47,626 nucleotides of DNA from Anaeramoeba ignava (Eukaryota; Metamonada; Anaeramoebidae), in NCBI GenBank assembly GCA_028826165.1, contig JAPDFW010000050.1, positions 1 to 47,626 on the forward strand. The letters run 5' to 3'. The notes beneath the pieces are model-generated. The model saw only the letters and a list, made by a program, of their open reading frames with translations, was not told the DNA's origin and searched no databases. The position numbers and the translations under genes are program-made. This document shows, in pieces, positions 32,250 to 46,200 of the stretch. Numbering within the stretch: the first letter of the stretch is position 1; the number at the start of each line of letters is the position of its first letter.

Positions 32250-35200
32250 TCAAAAATTATCATCGCTCATTTCATCTCCTCCTAAAGAATCAGTTTTATC
32301 ATTATCCTCAGTCTCTTCTCCAGATTTTTGATCTTCATTTTGATTCATAGATTCAATAAATTTTTGGCGAAGATCAATTGAATTACTCATCAAATTCATT
32401 TGATCTCCAAATTGAAAAATCTCTTCATCACTTGACAAATTGAAATTATCTTGCATAACATTTTCTTCTTGTGATTTCTCAGAAACTTCCGTGTTACTCA
32501 AACTGGGAATTTTCAACGTATTTCCCGAAAAATCATGAATATTTTTTTGATCCAAAAAATTATCTGAATTTTTTTGATCAATTTGAGAAGGAAAACGCTT
32601 TCGATTTGAAATTTCATCTGAAGATTTGCCAACACCCTTTTTGCGTGATGGCAATTCATCATCTTTCTTGTGATTATTACGCTTGGAATGAAAAGGAGAG
32701 GTTAATTCTGTTTGCATCATATCTTGAAAATTTGCAAATTCCAAATTTGTATCCAAATCAGAATCTGAATTGGATTCATTTTTTGTCTGAAAATCTAAAT
32801 TATATCGATCATCATCCGCCTGATCATTGATATTCTCATCATTATCTGACGAGCTTTCAAGATTCCGTTCATTTGACCAATTGATCGGAAACTGAGTATT
32901 TGATAAAGAGGAAAATTTTGTGATAAAAGAAAATTTTTTAAGGTTCTCCATTTTCTTCTTTTCTATATGAACAACATTGGAAGATAACCCATCCTTCTCA
33001 AAACTAAAAATATCGTTCGTAAAGGGTACTCTTTTTTTGGCAATAGACTTCAGTGCTTTGATTGTCCGAAACTCCTTTTCTTTTGCAAACTGAAGAAACC
33101 CATCGATTTTTTGCTCGTCATCAGAGCTCAAAATAAGACCCTCTAGACTACTTTGTCCTGTTATAACTCGGAGAATATCCATAACCTTCTCGAGATCTTG
33201 TTGTGAAGAGAAGGATGTTAAACTTGATATTAACTGAGGATCAACACTTTCCAAAAATTCGTTTTGTGAGATGTCAATTGTTGATAATAAAATTTTGAGG
33301 ATCTCAAAATATTCGTTTCGATATTGATTTGAGAAAGATCCCAAAGCATGAAGAAGGAAGTTAAATGTGAATGCGATTTCTTGTGGGAAAAATGCTTTTG
33401 AAAATGGGGTTTTTAAATTTAAAAGAAATTCTTCGTTGTTTTTGAATTCATTATTTTCAAATTTTTCAAGTATTTCTTCAATTTCTTTAAATCCATAAAG
33501 ACTTGATGAATTTCGTAGATTTTCTATTGTAGTTGAAATTTTTATAAGTGTGTTTTCTTGAAGTGATTTTGATAAAAGAGGTAGTAAGCCAAGAAAGTTT
33601 GATAAAAATTGGTTTGAATTTTTGGAGATGATTTCATTTTTAGGGAATATTGTCATTTTAGTAAGAATTTTGAGAGCGATATCTTCTGTTCTTGGGAAAT
33701 ACATTCCTTTTAGGATGAGAGGTTGAATTCCATCGAAAGGGAAGTCCCTTTTTTTTTAAATTGAATTAATTTGATTTGTATTAAATTTGAATTAATTTTT
33801 TGATTTGATTTTTTGATTTGAATTGAATTTAAATTAAATTTGAATTAAATTTGAATTAAATTTGGATTAAATTTGAATTAAATTTGAATTAAATTTGAAT
33901 TAAATTTGATTTGATTAAATTTGAATTAAATTTGATTTGATTTTGAATTAAATTTGAATTGAATTTGAATTAAATTAGTTTTGATTTGATTAAATTTGAA
34001 TTAAATTAGTTTTGATTTGAATTAATTTGAATTAAATTTGGATTAAATTTGAATTAAATTTGATTTGATTTGATTTGAATTAAATTTGAATTGAATTTGA
34101 ATTAAATTTGATTTGATTGAATTAAATTTGATTTGAATTAAATTTGAATTAAATTTGAATTAAATTTGAATTAAATTTGAATTAAATTTGAATTAAATTT
34201 GATTTGAATTAAATTAAATTTGAATTAAATTTGAATTAAATTTGAATTAAATTTGAATTAAATTTGAATTTGAATTAAATTTGAATTAAATTTGAATTAA
34301 ATTTGAATTAAATTTGAATTAAATTTGAATTAAATTTGAATTAAATTTGAATTAATTTGATTTGATTTGAATTAAATTTGAATTAAATTTGAATTAAATT
34401 TGAATTAAATTTGATTTAAATTTGATTTAAATTTGAATTAAATTTGAATTAAATTTGATTTGATTTGATTTGATTTGATTTGATTTGATTTGATTTGATT
34501 TGATTTGATTAAATTTGAATTAAATTTGAATTAAATTTGGATTAGATTTGATTTGATTTGATTTGAATTTGAATTTAAATTAAATTTGAATTAATTTTGA
34601 TTTGATTTGATTTTTTTTAAATTTGATTTGAATTTTTTTTAAATTTGATTTGATTTGATTTGATTTGATTTGATTTGAAACCATTGCTTAGGTAGACTAG
34701 AAATCAATTTATTCATCGTTTCTTCATCAGAAAACCCTATATCAATAATCCTTTCAACAAGTTGCATAACAAACAACAAAATCTTATCATTATCAGTTTG
34801 TAACAAAGCAATAGTTGTCCAAAATAAAGAAGGAAAATCCTTTAAACTTTGAACTTTTGTTGCCATAATTTTCAAAGTATTCAAAATTTCAACAATAAAC
34901 CAAATCAATTTTTCCAAAGACAAAGAAGGAGAAAATGTAAGATACAGAATATCAATCATTTCATTGAGTTCCTTCTTCTTCAATTTGCTAAGCAACGCTC
35001 GATAAATTTGATGCGAACGCGCGCAAATATGCAAATTATGTTGAGTCAATACTTTCCCATATTTATCCAATTTGGTGCTCCATTTAAACGCTTCAAGACA
35101 CCATTTCTCTTTGATATTAGCATCAAGAAGCTCAAATAATTCAACAAACTGAGTGATATAATCCTCCAACTCAATTTCACTCTGCAAATATAATTTGTTT

Positions 35201-38200
35201 TCGCAAATATCTTCCCGAATAAACAATGGTTTTTCTTGATTGCTTGTGATTCTTTCCACTAAATCATGCGCAATTTCTATTTTTTCTGAATTTATATACT
35301 CTTTTTCATTTAGTATTAACGTGATTATCATGTTTAATAAAACTAATTTAGCATTTTGATAAATTGTTGGATGCAAATGATCCAAAATTGAAAAAGTTGA
35401 ATGTAAAATAACTGCTAATTTTTCAACCATTTTTTTCCCAACTTCAGGTATCAATTCAGATAAAAATATTATCGGTATTTCTCTTCTATAAATTTCAATT
35501 TCCTCATTTTGCTTCATATTGGATTCAAATTCCTTATCAATTTCATTTTCATTTTTTCTTTTTTAATTTTTTTAATCAATTTTTTTTTTTTAATTTCCAA
35601 TCAATTTTGTTTGTTTGTTTTTAAATTTACTTATTCAAATTCAGTTTCGAAATTTGTTTCTTGTTTTTTTCCAATTCATTTTCTTCATTAAAAATATCAA
35701 TTTCTTGAATAAGTATATCAATAACTTGAGATCCACAATTTCTATAAATATATAAAATGATCCTTTTTGAAATATTAAAATAATTCTCATCTTTTAACTA
35801 ATTCAATAATTAAATATTGGAAGAAAAAAAAAAAAAGAGCATTTTTAGTTGTTTTTTCCTTTTTTGTTCTTTTTTGTTCTTTTACATTTTTGATTCCTTC
35901 TTTAAGTAAATAATCAATTATAAACATTAAATTTTTGGGATTTTTTGCAATTGATCCCCATATATTTTGTATAAAAGTTGAATTATTTCCTTCGATATTT
36001 TTAGTAATTTCAAACAATTTTTCGATAATATTATTAAATTTTTCTTCATTATTTGATATTTCAATTTTTTGGATCCAAGGAATTAAATATCTTAAAATGG
36101 AATCTTTTGCATTCTAAATTTTTTTAATTTTTGAATTTTTTAGTTTTTTGATTTTAAATTTAAATTTAAATTTAAATTTTTTCTACAAACTTGTGCATCA
36201 TGAAAATCTAATAATTTTTCTTCAATTTTCTTTATAATTGTTGTGTATCTAAAACATATTTCTTCAACCATTACAAAAGATAATTCTGGAAATTTTGAAA
36301 CGAATAAATTACTCAAATCAATCTAATCAAAAATATATATTTTTAATTGAATTTGGAATTTGGAATTTTGATTTAATATTTACTTGCATTTTTACTAATG
36401 TTTCATTTGTTGAACATAAATTTGAATGAATAGTTGGGAATTTTCTAACACCTGATTCACCAAAAGTTTTGCTAATAAAAAATTCAAACAATTCAACAAT
36501 ATGCTGACGAACTAATCGATCAGGAGAACCAATTTTTGCTAATATCAAATGAAGAGAAATTGGAATAGGGATTTCAAGATCATTTCGAATAATCATTTCA
36601 GTTAATGCAATGGCAAAAGCAGTAATTGTTTTCTGTGAATTCCCACAAAAAACTTGGTCAATATAAACTGATAAAAGAGCTTTTGAATTGTGTTTAAAAA
36701 AATTTGTGATTGAAATCCTTCCAATAGATTGCACATAATCATTTTCTGATGTTAACAAACTAAAAATCCATTTAAAAATTTCACCATCAAGTTGTTCACA
36801 ATTTTCAGAGAAAAAATCTCCAATTAACAATGATGCCATTGCTTGCAATAATACATATTCAACTGATCTGTTTTCTTCATTAAAAATATTCTTGTGTTTT
36901 TCAATAAATGATTCTTTAATTTTTTCCTCAATAATTTTATTAAATTTTTGCTTCATTTTTTCGTAATTTTCTTGATTTCCAAATCCACAATAATTTCCAA
37001 AAAGTTCAAATAATAAATAACGTTGTTCCTTTTTCAATTCCTTTCTAAAATTGGATAAAACTTGGATATATTTTTGGATTAAAATGGCAACATTATATCT
37101 TAATAATTGCAATCGTGGATTATCGATATTTTCTGCAGATGAAGCATAATCAATAAAGATTTGAATTTTCTCTTCAATCTTCTTGAAGAATTCTGCATTA
37201 TTTTGGAAATATTCTTCTCCAACTCCATTTACAACTGATCTAATAACAGCTAAAATTATTTAAATTTTTAATTTTAAATCAAATTAGATTTTCTTTCATT
37301 TTTCCATTTTACCAAAAATTTGGGAAATTATCCGATTTGTTTGAATAATTCCTTTTGCCTTTTCTTTTTCAAATAAAAGATATTTGAGTATCACATCAAT
37401 TTCTTCCCATAAATCTGGGATTGATTCTTCATTTGTTTGTGAAAGCGCCTAAAAAGAAGTAAATGTAAAAAAATTTTTTAAAAAAATTTCTTCTTAAATA
37501 AACTTGAACTAACCATAACTGCTGATTTTCGAATATCATCAGAATGGCTTTGTAATAATGGAACCAAAAATTGAAATAATGTTTTTGTTAATCCAGTTTG
37601 ATCATCTATTATATTCAATCCATTCCAAAAAAAATAAAAAAAATAATTAATATTCTCATTTTGATATAATTATTTGAATTGAATGAAAATTTTGTGTTCG
37701 TTTTTCAACCTTTTTTTGTTCCAGCAACAGAAGTTGCAAACATTGCATAATTAGTCCAATGAGTAATATAAATATGGAATTCATCTGATGTTTTTGAGAA
37801 TTGAGTACTTTCTGAATTGATACTTAATATTTTGGAAATTGTCTAATTAATTTAGAAGAATATAAATTTGTGTTTGTTTTTTTAATTCAATTTCCTTTTT
37901 TTTTTTTCATTTTGTTTTTCTACTTCTTTAAAAGATAAATATGTGATTTCTGGTGAAATTTTGGCAAGTATTTTGGCTAATCTACAAAAATAAAAAATCC
38001 AAATATCTGAAACTTCAGGATCTGAAATCATCTTATCAATAGAAAAAATAGAATATGATTGATTTGAAATCAACTAAATAATCAATCCAAAAAAAAAAAT
38101 ATTAAGTTGTAAAATTGTGATTTTTTTGTTTTGAGTTGAAAATATGAAATGTACTTCATCAATAGAAGTTATTTTTATTGGATGAATAAGATTTGTAGTA

Positions 38201-41200
38201 ATAACTTCATTCCAACCCTCTTCAAAAATATCAATCACTCTTTGTGTATCAAGGGAATCAATTTCTTATTATTTTTAAATTGGAACAAAAAAGGAAATGA
38301 ATTAAAAAAAAACTTTTTTTTTTTCTTGAATAAGAATCATGTTTTACCATCTTTTTGTAATTGAAGAAATTGAGATGATAAAAAGGAAGATAAATTCCGA
38401 ATTTTTTTGAGAATATTAAAAGATTTGGATCGAACTTTTGGGAATGAATTACAAAGAAAAACTAAAAAAACAGCTTCAATTTGATCGAAGAATTTAGTTT
38501 CAATTTCAACCGTTTCTTTGGAAGAAATTTGTTGCCAAAAATCAAGTAATTCTTCGAATTTCTGAAGAGAATCAAGAATAAAATCTTCTTGATTATCTGG
38601 GATTGTTAAAATATAATTTGCAAATTCTATGCAAATTTTGAATCGATATTTTGGATGATTTTGGATGATTTTTTTGATTGATTCAAACGAATGTTTTGAT
38701 AATTCTGCATCAAGATGTTGAGTGTATTTGCTTAATAAAGTGAATAAATTTTTTGAAAATGGGAAAAAATAAGGAGTGCATTTAATACATTCTGTAAGAA
38801 TTTCAATAGATTTTCTTTTTTCGTTTGGGAATTCATCTAAATTATAAATTTATATATATATAAATTGAATTTATATATATATATATAGATATTAAACTTA
38901 CCAGGAAATCTAGTTTGAACTATTCTTGAAATACCTCCAATTTGTTTATCCAAATCATTCATAGTTTTTTGGATAATAATTTTCAATTCTTGAGAAAAAG
39001 AATGTTGCGAATTAAAAATCATAGTGTCTTGATGATTGATATAATGTTTTTGAGAAATTAAAGCAAGAGACTTGATTCCAATCAAAGTAAACTCCATTTT
39101 ATCATTCAACAAAAAGGACATAACAATCTTATTCATTGAAAAAAATAGATCCCAATTTGAGATGATCAAGATCATTTTGGAGATTGAATTTGAGATTAAA
39201 GGAAGAAATAAATAATAAGGATTCTTTACTGAAAGTGCGATTGTGGAAAAAATAACCAAGGCTCGCTCCATAATTGATTCCACTTGTATATTTGAATATT
39301 TTCCAAATTGAACTTCGAAAAACAAGAGGAAACAACTTATCGATATTTCTTTCCCATGTTTTGAATTGAAAACACGGAACAAAATATCAAGTAGATTTTG
39401 TATGCTTTTGGCAAAAAAATCGGGAGAAGAACAACAATATAATGCAGTTATTAAAGACACAATCTCGTTTGTTTTTGGATTCGGTTTTTTAATTAATGAT
39501 TTTGTTTTTTGGATCAGTTCTTCAAGTTTCTGATCCCAATTCACAAATCGAAGATTTTGTGCTCGTGAAAAAAGTGCCACTTTCTTGAAGGGATTGGATA
39601 TACAACTCAGAAGATCTTTTTGTGCATTTGTTTTTGAATTATTTAAATTTTCTAGAATGATCTCAATAAATTTGCTTGAGTTGTCAATTTTCTCTTGAGA
39701 ATCAAGTTCAAGAATGATGTATTGCAATGGTTTAAACCGTGCTTTTGGTTGTGCGTGTTTTAATTGAGTACGTTGTAGTGTGGCTTGTACGAAAATGGGT
39801 AATTTTGTGCGAGATAAAAGACCAAAAGCATATCCAAAAAAATTTTGAATAAAAGAAATATTTTTATCGAAAAGTGTTTGTTCTGGAATATTTTCTGAAA
39901 CTTCAGATTCTAAACTGTCTAATGTGTTTAATAGTATTGTTGTGAATTGATTTCTTATTAAATGTGGAGGGTTAAATTGGTCTTCTTGTTTTTCGAGTAT
40001 TCTTGCGCAAGCTATTATGAATATTGCTTCTTTAAAGAGCTTTTTTTTTATTAAATTTAATTTGATTTTAAATATTTTTAAATATTTTTAAATATTTTAT
40101 TTGATTTTACCTTGATTTGTTGTTTTTTATTATGATAAATCGAAATATTTTTGCGTTTTTCAGTTTTTTTACTATTGATTTAAAAGAAATTTAAATATTA
40201 AATTTTCAATATTAATTTTAATAATAATTTTCAATATAATTTTTAAATATTGATTTGATAAAAAGACTTTGCAGGAGAAGAAGTTTGTAATTGTTTTGGT
40301 GATTCTTTTTCATTAGAAAGGTCTAAATTAGAAGAATGAGAAGATTGAATTTGAGAATGTTCTTTTTTAAGTGATAAACTTCTCCATTCAATTAAAGCTC
40401 TAATAAGATTAGGTGCACAATTAACAGAAAGCATAGAAAGTGAATAAAGAATAGAACTCAATCCTTGATGATTTTCAAGAGAATTTAATTCGATTATCTC
40501 ATCTTCTCTCTAAATTATTTTCAATTTATAACAAAAATTTATTTAGAAATTTATTTAAAAATTGATTTAGAAATTGATTTAGATTTAAAAATTTATTTAG
40601 AAATTTATTTAGAAATTTATTTATAAATTGATTTAAAAATTGATTTAGAAATTTATTTAAAAATTGATTTAGAAATTGATTTATAAATTGATTTAGAAAT
40701 TTATGTAGAAATTTATTTAGAAATTGATTTAGATTTAGAAATTTATTTAGAAATTTATTTAGAAATTTATTTAAAAATTTATTTAGAAATTGATTTATAA
40801 ATTGATTTAGAAATTTATTTATAAATTTATTTATAAATTGATTTAAAAATTAATTTAGAAATTGATTTAGAAATTGATTTAAAAATTGATTTAAAAATTG
40901 ATTTAGAAATTGATTTAGATTTATAAATTGATTTAGAAATTGATTTAGAAATTTATTTATAAATTTATTTAGAAATTTATTTAGAAATTTATTTAGAAAT
41001 TGATTTAGAAATTGATTTAGAAATTGATTTAAAAATTTATTTAAAAATTTATTTAGAAATTTATTTAAAAATTTATTTAGAAATTTATTTAGAAATTGAT
41101 TTATAAATTGATTTAGAAATTGATTTAGAAATTTATTTAAAAATTGATTTATAAATTGATTTAGAAATTGATTTAGAAATTGATTTAGAAATTGATTTAG

Positions 41201-43081
41201 AAATTGATTTATAAATTGATTTAGAAATTTATTTAGAAATTGATTTAGAAATTGATTTAAAAATTGATTTAGAAATTGATTTAGAAATTTATTTATAAAT
41301 TGATTTATAAATTGATTTAGAAATTGATTTAGAAATTGATTTATAAATTGATATAGAAATTGATTTAGAAATTTATTTAAAAATTTATTTAAAAATTGAT
41401 TTAGAAATTGATTTAGAAATTGATTTAGAAATTGATTTAAAAATTTATTTAAAAATTGATTTAGAAATTGATTTAAAAATTTATTTAAAAATTGATTTAG
41501 AAATTGATTTAAAAATTTATTTAGAAATTGATTTATAAATTTATTTAAAAATTTATTTAGAAATTGATTTAGAAATTGATTTAAAAATTTATTTAGAAAT
41601 TTATTTAGAAATTGATTTAGAAATTGATTTAAAAATTTATTTAGAAATTGATTTAGAAATTGATTTAAAAATTTATTTAGAAATTTATTTATAAATTTAT
41701 TTAGAAATTGATTTAGAAATTGATTTAAAAATTTATTTAAAAATTGATTTAGAAATTGATTTAGAAATTGATTTAAAAATTTATTTAGAAATTGATTTAG
41801 AAATTGATTTAGAAATTGATTTAAAAATTGATTTAGAAATTTATTTAGAAATTGATTTAGAAATTGATTTAAAAATTTATTTAAAAATTTATTTAGAAAT
41901 TTATTTAAAAATTTATTTAGAAATTGATTTAAAAATTTATTTAGAAATTTATTTAAAAATTTATTTAGAAATTGATTTAGAAATTGATTTAAAAATTTAT
42001 TTAGAAATTTATTTATAAATTTATTTAGAAATTGATTTAGAAATTGATTTAGAAATTTATTTAGAAATTTATTTAGAAATTGATTTAGAAATTGATTTAA
42101 AAATTTATTTAGAAATTGATTTAGAAATTGATGTAGAAATTTATTTAGAAATTGATTTAGAAATTGATTTAGAAATTGATTTAAAAATTTATTTAGAAAT
42201 TGATTTAAAAATTTATTTAGAAATTGATTTAGAAATTGATTTAAAAATTTATTTAGAAATTGATTTAGAAATTGATTTATAAATTGATTTAGAAATTGAT
42301 TTATAAATTGATTTAGAAATTTATTTAGAAATTTATTTAGAAATTGATTTAGAAATTGATTTAGAAATTGATTTAAAAATTGATTTAAAAATTTATTTAG
42401 AAATTGATTTAAAAATTGATTTAGAAATTGATTTAGAAATTGATTTAGAAATTGATTTAGAAATTTATTTAGAAATTGATTTAGAAATTGATTTAGAAAT
42501 TGATTTAGAAATTGATTTAGAAATTGATTTAAAAATTTATTTAGAAATTGATTTAAAAATTGATTTAGAAATTGATTTAGAAATTGATTTAGAAATTGAT
42601 TTAAAAATTTATTTAGAAATTGATTTAGAAATTGATTTAGAAATTTATTTAGAAATTGATTTAGAAATTGATTTATAAATTTATTTAGAAATTGATTTAG
42701 AAATTTATTTAAAAATTTATTTAGAAATTGATTTAGAAATTGATTTAAAAATTTATTTAGAAATTTATTTATAAATTTATTTAGAAATTGATTTAGAAAT
42801 TGATTTAGAAATTGATTTAGAAATTGATTTAAAAATTTATTTAGAAATTGATTTAAAAATTGATTTAAAAATTGATTTAGAAATTTATTTAGAAATTTAT
42901 TTAGAAATTGATATAGAAATTGATTTAGAAATTGATTTAGAAATTGATTTAGAAATTGATTTAGAAATTAATTTGCATTTGTTTTTACGGTCATTTCATA
43001 ATTTTCAATAAGAGAATTTGATAATGAACAAAATTGAGAAAATAATTTTTGAATAATTTGATTGGAAAATTCTTTATTCAT
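32250..43081 (-). CDS. Furry/Tao3/Mor2-family cell morphogenesis protein, 16 exons
   Basis: Exons (minus): 43081-42989, 40509-40268, 40171-40111, 40039-38902, 38836-38348, 38264-38155, 38073-37924, 37842-37710, 37605-37514, 37448-37313, 37249-36384, 36322-36191, 36113-35886, 35797-35631, 35557-34682, 33747-32250. All phases match; 6411 nt, 2136 aa, close to the length of yeast Tao3/Mor2. HEAT-like helical repeats run through residues 1-~1840. Family landmarks appear in order: APNLIRALIEWRS near the start, FANYILTIPDNQEDFI, QIEAVFLVFLCNSFPKVRSK, RVIDIFEEGW, LQAMASLLIGDFF, KFPELSFVMVEEICFR, LRYLIPWIQKIEI, LFEITKN, then DFPFDGIQPLILKGM. The last ~260 residues are a disordered acidic Ser/Asp/Asn tail. 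The family scaffolds NDR/LATS-type kinases with Mob for polarised growth and microtubule organisation. Two introns are long repeat arrays. Confidence 0.88.
33748..34681 (-). repeat. Furry intron 15: AATTTGAATTAA array
   Basis: A 934-bp intron (minus GTTTCAAATC to AAAAAAAG) made of AATTTGAATTAA and TTTGA units. Splicing restores LPKQW/DFPFDGIQP. The donor itself lies at the edge of the repeat, and unspliced reading continues KSNQIKSNQI. Confidence 0.88.
40510..42988 (-). repeat. Furry intron 1: 12-bp array, ~200 copies
   Basis: A GT...AG intron of 2479 bp, the longest here. From ~40540 to 42968 it is an almost unbroken array of 12-mers, AAATTGATTTAG and AAATTTATTTAG with TAAA/TATA variants. 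Copies stay in strict 12-bp register for long stretches, unlike the receptor intron. It separates the first 31 codons from the rest of Furry. Confidence 0.92.
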
Positions 43082-43252
43082 TTTAAATAATAATAAAAAT
43101 AAAAAAAGAAAAAAAGAAAAAAAATGAATTTTGCTTTTTTTATTATTTAAAAAAAAAAATTTTTTTGAAAAGAAAAGAATTTGGAACAAAAATAAAAAAC
43201 CAAAAAAATTAAGCAAATTATTAACAATTTTTTTTTATGTTATCAATAAAAA
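43082..43252. promoter_or_regulatory. Short spacer: Furry promoter and RGS-DUF547 3' end
   Basis: Only 171 bases. Next to the Furry ATG on the minus strand are TTCATTTTTTTTC and T-rich runs, with AAAAAGCAAAA at 43131-43141. This resembles the arrangement before several other genes in the window. Confidence 0.4.
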
Positions 43253-46200
43253 TTATTTCACTTGCAAATTTTCTTCTTCAAAACTTGTATATTTTGAATC
43301 AAAAATTAAAGATGATTTTGGAGGATTTTTAAATTTAACATGAAATTTCTTAAAATTTGAATCAAAATTTGGATGAGTATTAGTAAGAAAAATAGATAAA
43401 ACAGAAAAAGTTTCTTCAATATTTGAACCAAAATCTTTTGAAAATTCTTGAAAAAGATGAGGAATTAAAATTTGTGATTTTTGTTCATCAATTTCAATTT
43501 GTTCTGAAATGTAACTTTTTGTCATATTTTTTAATTCTTTATCTGAGTTTTCTTTATAAAAAACACGTAAAGGAATTCCCGAATCATCAAATGATCTAAT
43601 TCCAAAATGAATAAAAGGATCCAAATTTATAGTATATTTTATTCTTTTGTCATTTTGCTTGAAATATTGTTTTTCTTTTAATTTTTTATCATGATTTCCA
43701 CGAAGAATTCCATTCAAAATATCATTTAATGAAAATTCCATTCCTTGAATGTTATATTTGTTTTCATTTTGAAATTTTTTTTTGGATGATTTATCTTTTG
43801 GAATTCCTTTAACAATAATAGCATGTAAATATAAACAATTATATATGTTTAAGAAGAATGCTTTTCTTTTTGAAACTGAAGTTATTTCATCAAGATTAAC
43901 CTTTTAGATTTAATTTTTAGATTTAATTTTTTAGATTTAATTTTTAGATTTAAATTTTTGATTTAAATTTTTAGATTTAAATTTTTGATTTAATTTTTAG
44001 ATTTAATTTTGAATTTTGTACATTTTGTAATTCTGATGTTAATACAACAAAACGTCGAAAAGGAATCGAATTGGAAAGTGAATCAATTTCAATTTTAGAA
44101 TTAGAAACTAAAAAGAAATAATTGCAAAAATCTATTAAAATTTGAATTAATAATTCAGAAAGAGAATTTGGATCTCTTGCTTTTCCTTCAAATTTATTTC
44201 CAATATTTAAAACGATATTTTTAGAAGAATGGAAGATTAATTTTGCCTATTTTTTATTAAATTAAATATTTTTTGATTTAAATATTTATTATTTAATTTG
44301 AATATTTATTATTTGATTTAATTTTGATTTAATTTTAATTTAATTTAAATATTATTTAATTAGAATTACATTTTTTATTGAAGATGATCCATTTTTAGAA
44401 AGATATTTTAATTTTTTTAATAAATCTTCATATAAATCAGAATTTTTAAATCCATCATAAGAATTTTGATCCATTAAAATGAAAATAATTTTCTGAGCCT
44501 AAATTAAAGTATTTAGTAAAAAAAAATCATAATTAAAGAATTTGTAAATATTTTGTTTTTTTTTTAAAAAAAAAAAAGAATTACTTCATCAAACATATTT
44601 AATGAAAAATCATTTTGTTCCACTTTATTTGAAATTTCATTTCTTGTTTGTGAATCAATATTGATTTCAAATAAACTTTCGTTTTTCACAAATTTTTCAT
44701 AAATATTTTTAGCTAAATTTTCGATATTCTAAAATGAAATTTTTTGATTTTGATTTTGATTTTGATTTAATTTAGAATTTGATTTTTAATTTGATTTTGA
44801 TTTAATTACCTCTTCTTTAATTTTTTTAAATTCATTAACTTCAAGATAAAACATTAAATTTTCTTGATTATATTGTTGAGTTAAATATTCTTTAAAAAAT
44901 TCAACTGCATATGAATTTTGAAGAACATCTTGTAAAGTAGAAAAATTGATTGAAGATTCTTCATTTATTTTTGGTTTAATTTGAGAAATTCCATTTTCTT
45001 GAATTTCTTGAAAAGATGGAATTCTAATTGCAAGAACTGATTGTCGTCTTGAATTTATAACAAAAATTTAAAAATTAATTTAAAAATTATTTTAAGAATT
45101 AAAATTTATAAGAACATGAAAATACTTTGAAAGTTTTGAAGAATCAGAATTTGGATTATCAAAAACAGTGAATTCTTTCAAATGTTCATTTTCATGAATT
45201 GATAATGGACTTGAATTTAGATTTCTATCAATAGTATTGTTCAGTAAATTTGAATCATCAAACCCAATAGCCTATATATAAAATAAAAATATTTATAAAT
45301 TTAATATATTTAATAAAATATTTATAAATTCAAAATATTTAATAAAATATTTATAAATTCAAAATATTTAATAAAATATTTATAAATTCAAAATATTTAA
45401 TAAAATATTTATAAATTCAAAATATTTAATAAAATATTTAATAAAATATTTATAAATTCAAAATATTTAATAAAATATTTAATAAAATATTTATAAATTT
45501 ACAATAACTTCTGAATCATAACTATCAGACATTTCAGAAACACGATCTTCATTTCCTGTTAAATTTGAATCATTGGGATTATTAGAATCAAAACCATCAG
45601 TAATATTATTATCAGTACTAGAAGTATATTCATGAATACTTCTCTCTTTTAGATATTGATATTCACTCATTAAAGCTCTATTTTCATTATTTTTTTCAGC
45701 AATTTGAAGCCTTAAAGCTGTTTTGCGCTCTTGCATTGATAAGTAAGTATTGGATTCAGAAATTAAATCTCTTTGTTCTTTTTCAAACAAGAGTTTATTG
45801 AGGATTTTGAGCAAATTATTTTTTTCATTATGAAGAAATTGAATAAGAATTTTGTTCTTTTGTTCTCTTTCTTTGTAAAAAAAACCAATTGATTTTTTAA
45901 GTGAATTTAATTGTTGTTGATGTGAATTATTTTTGATTAAAAAACTAGTTAAATTTTGAATAACGTTATTCAATTCTTCTTGTGAAAGTTGATCGTTAAT
46001 TTGTTTGTTTGAAAGTGAAATAACTTGTAAAAAAGAAACATGAGATTCTAATTTTTTGACAGTTGAATGTAAAGTTGAAGTTAAATTTGAATGAAAATTT
46101 GAAATATTATTTGGAACTGAATTTGAATGAGAAATTGAAATTGAAATTGGATTTAAATTAGAATTTAAATTTGAATTTGAAATTGAATTTGAAATTGAAA

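Noticed and set aside
42968-43216. Start of the minus-strand gene at 43216 with a hydrophobic FLFLF leader
   Set aside because: That segment is T-rich promoter read in frame without family support. The ATG at 43081 (MNKEFSNQ) begins the conserved Furry N-terminus.
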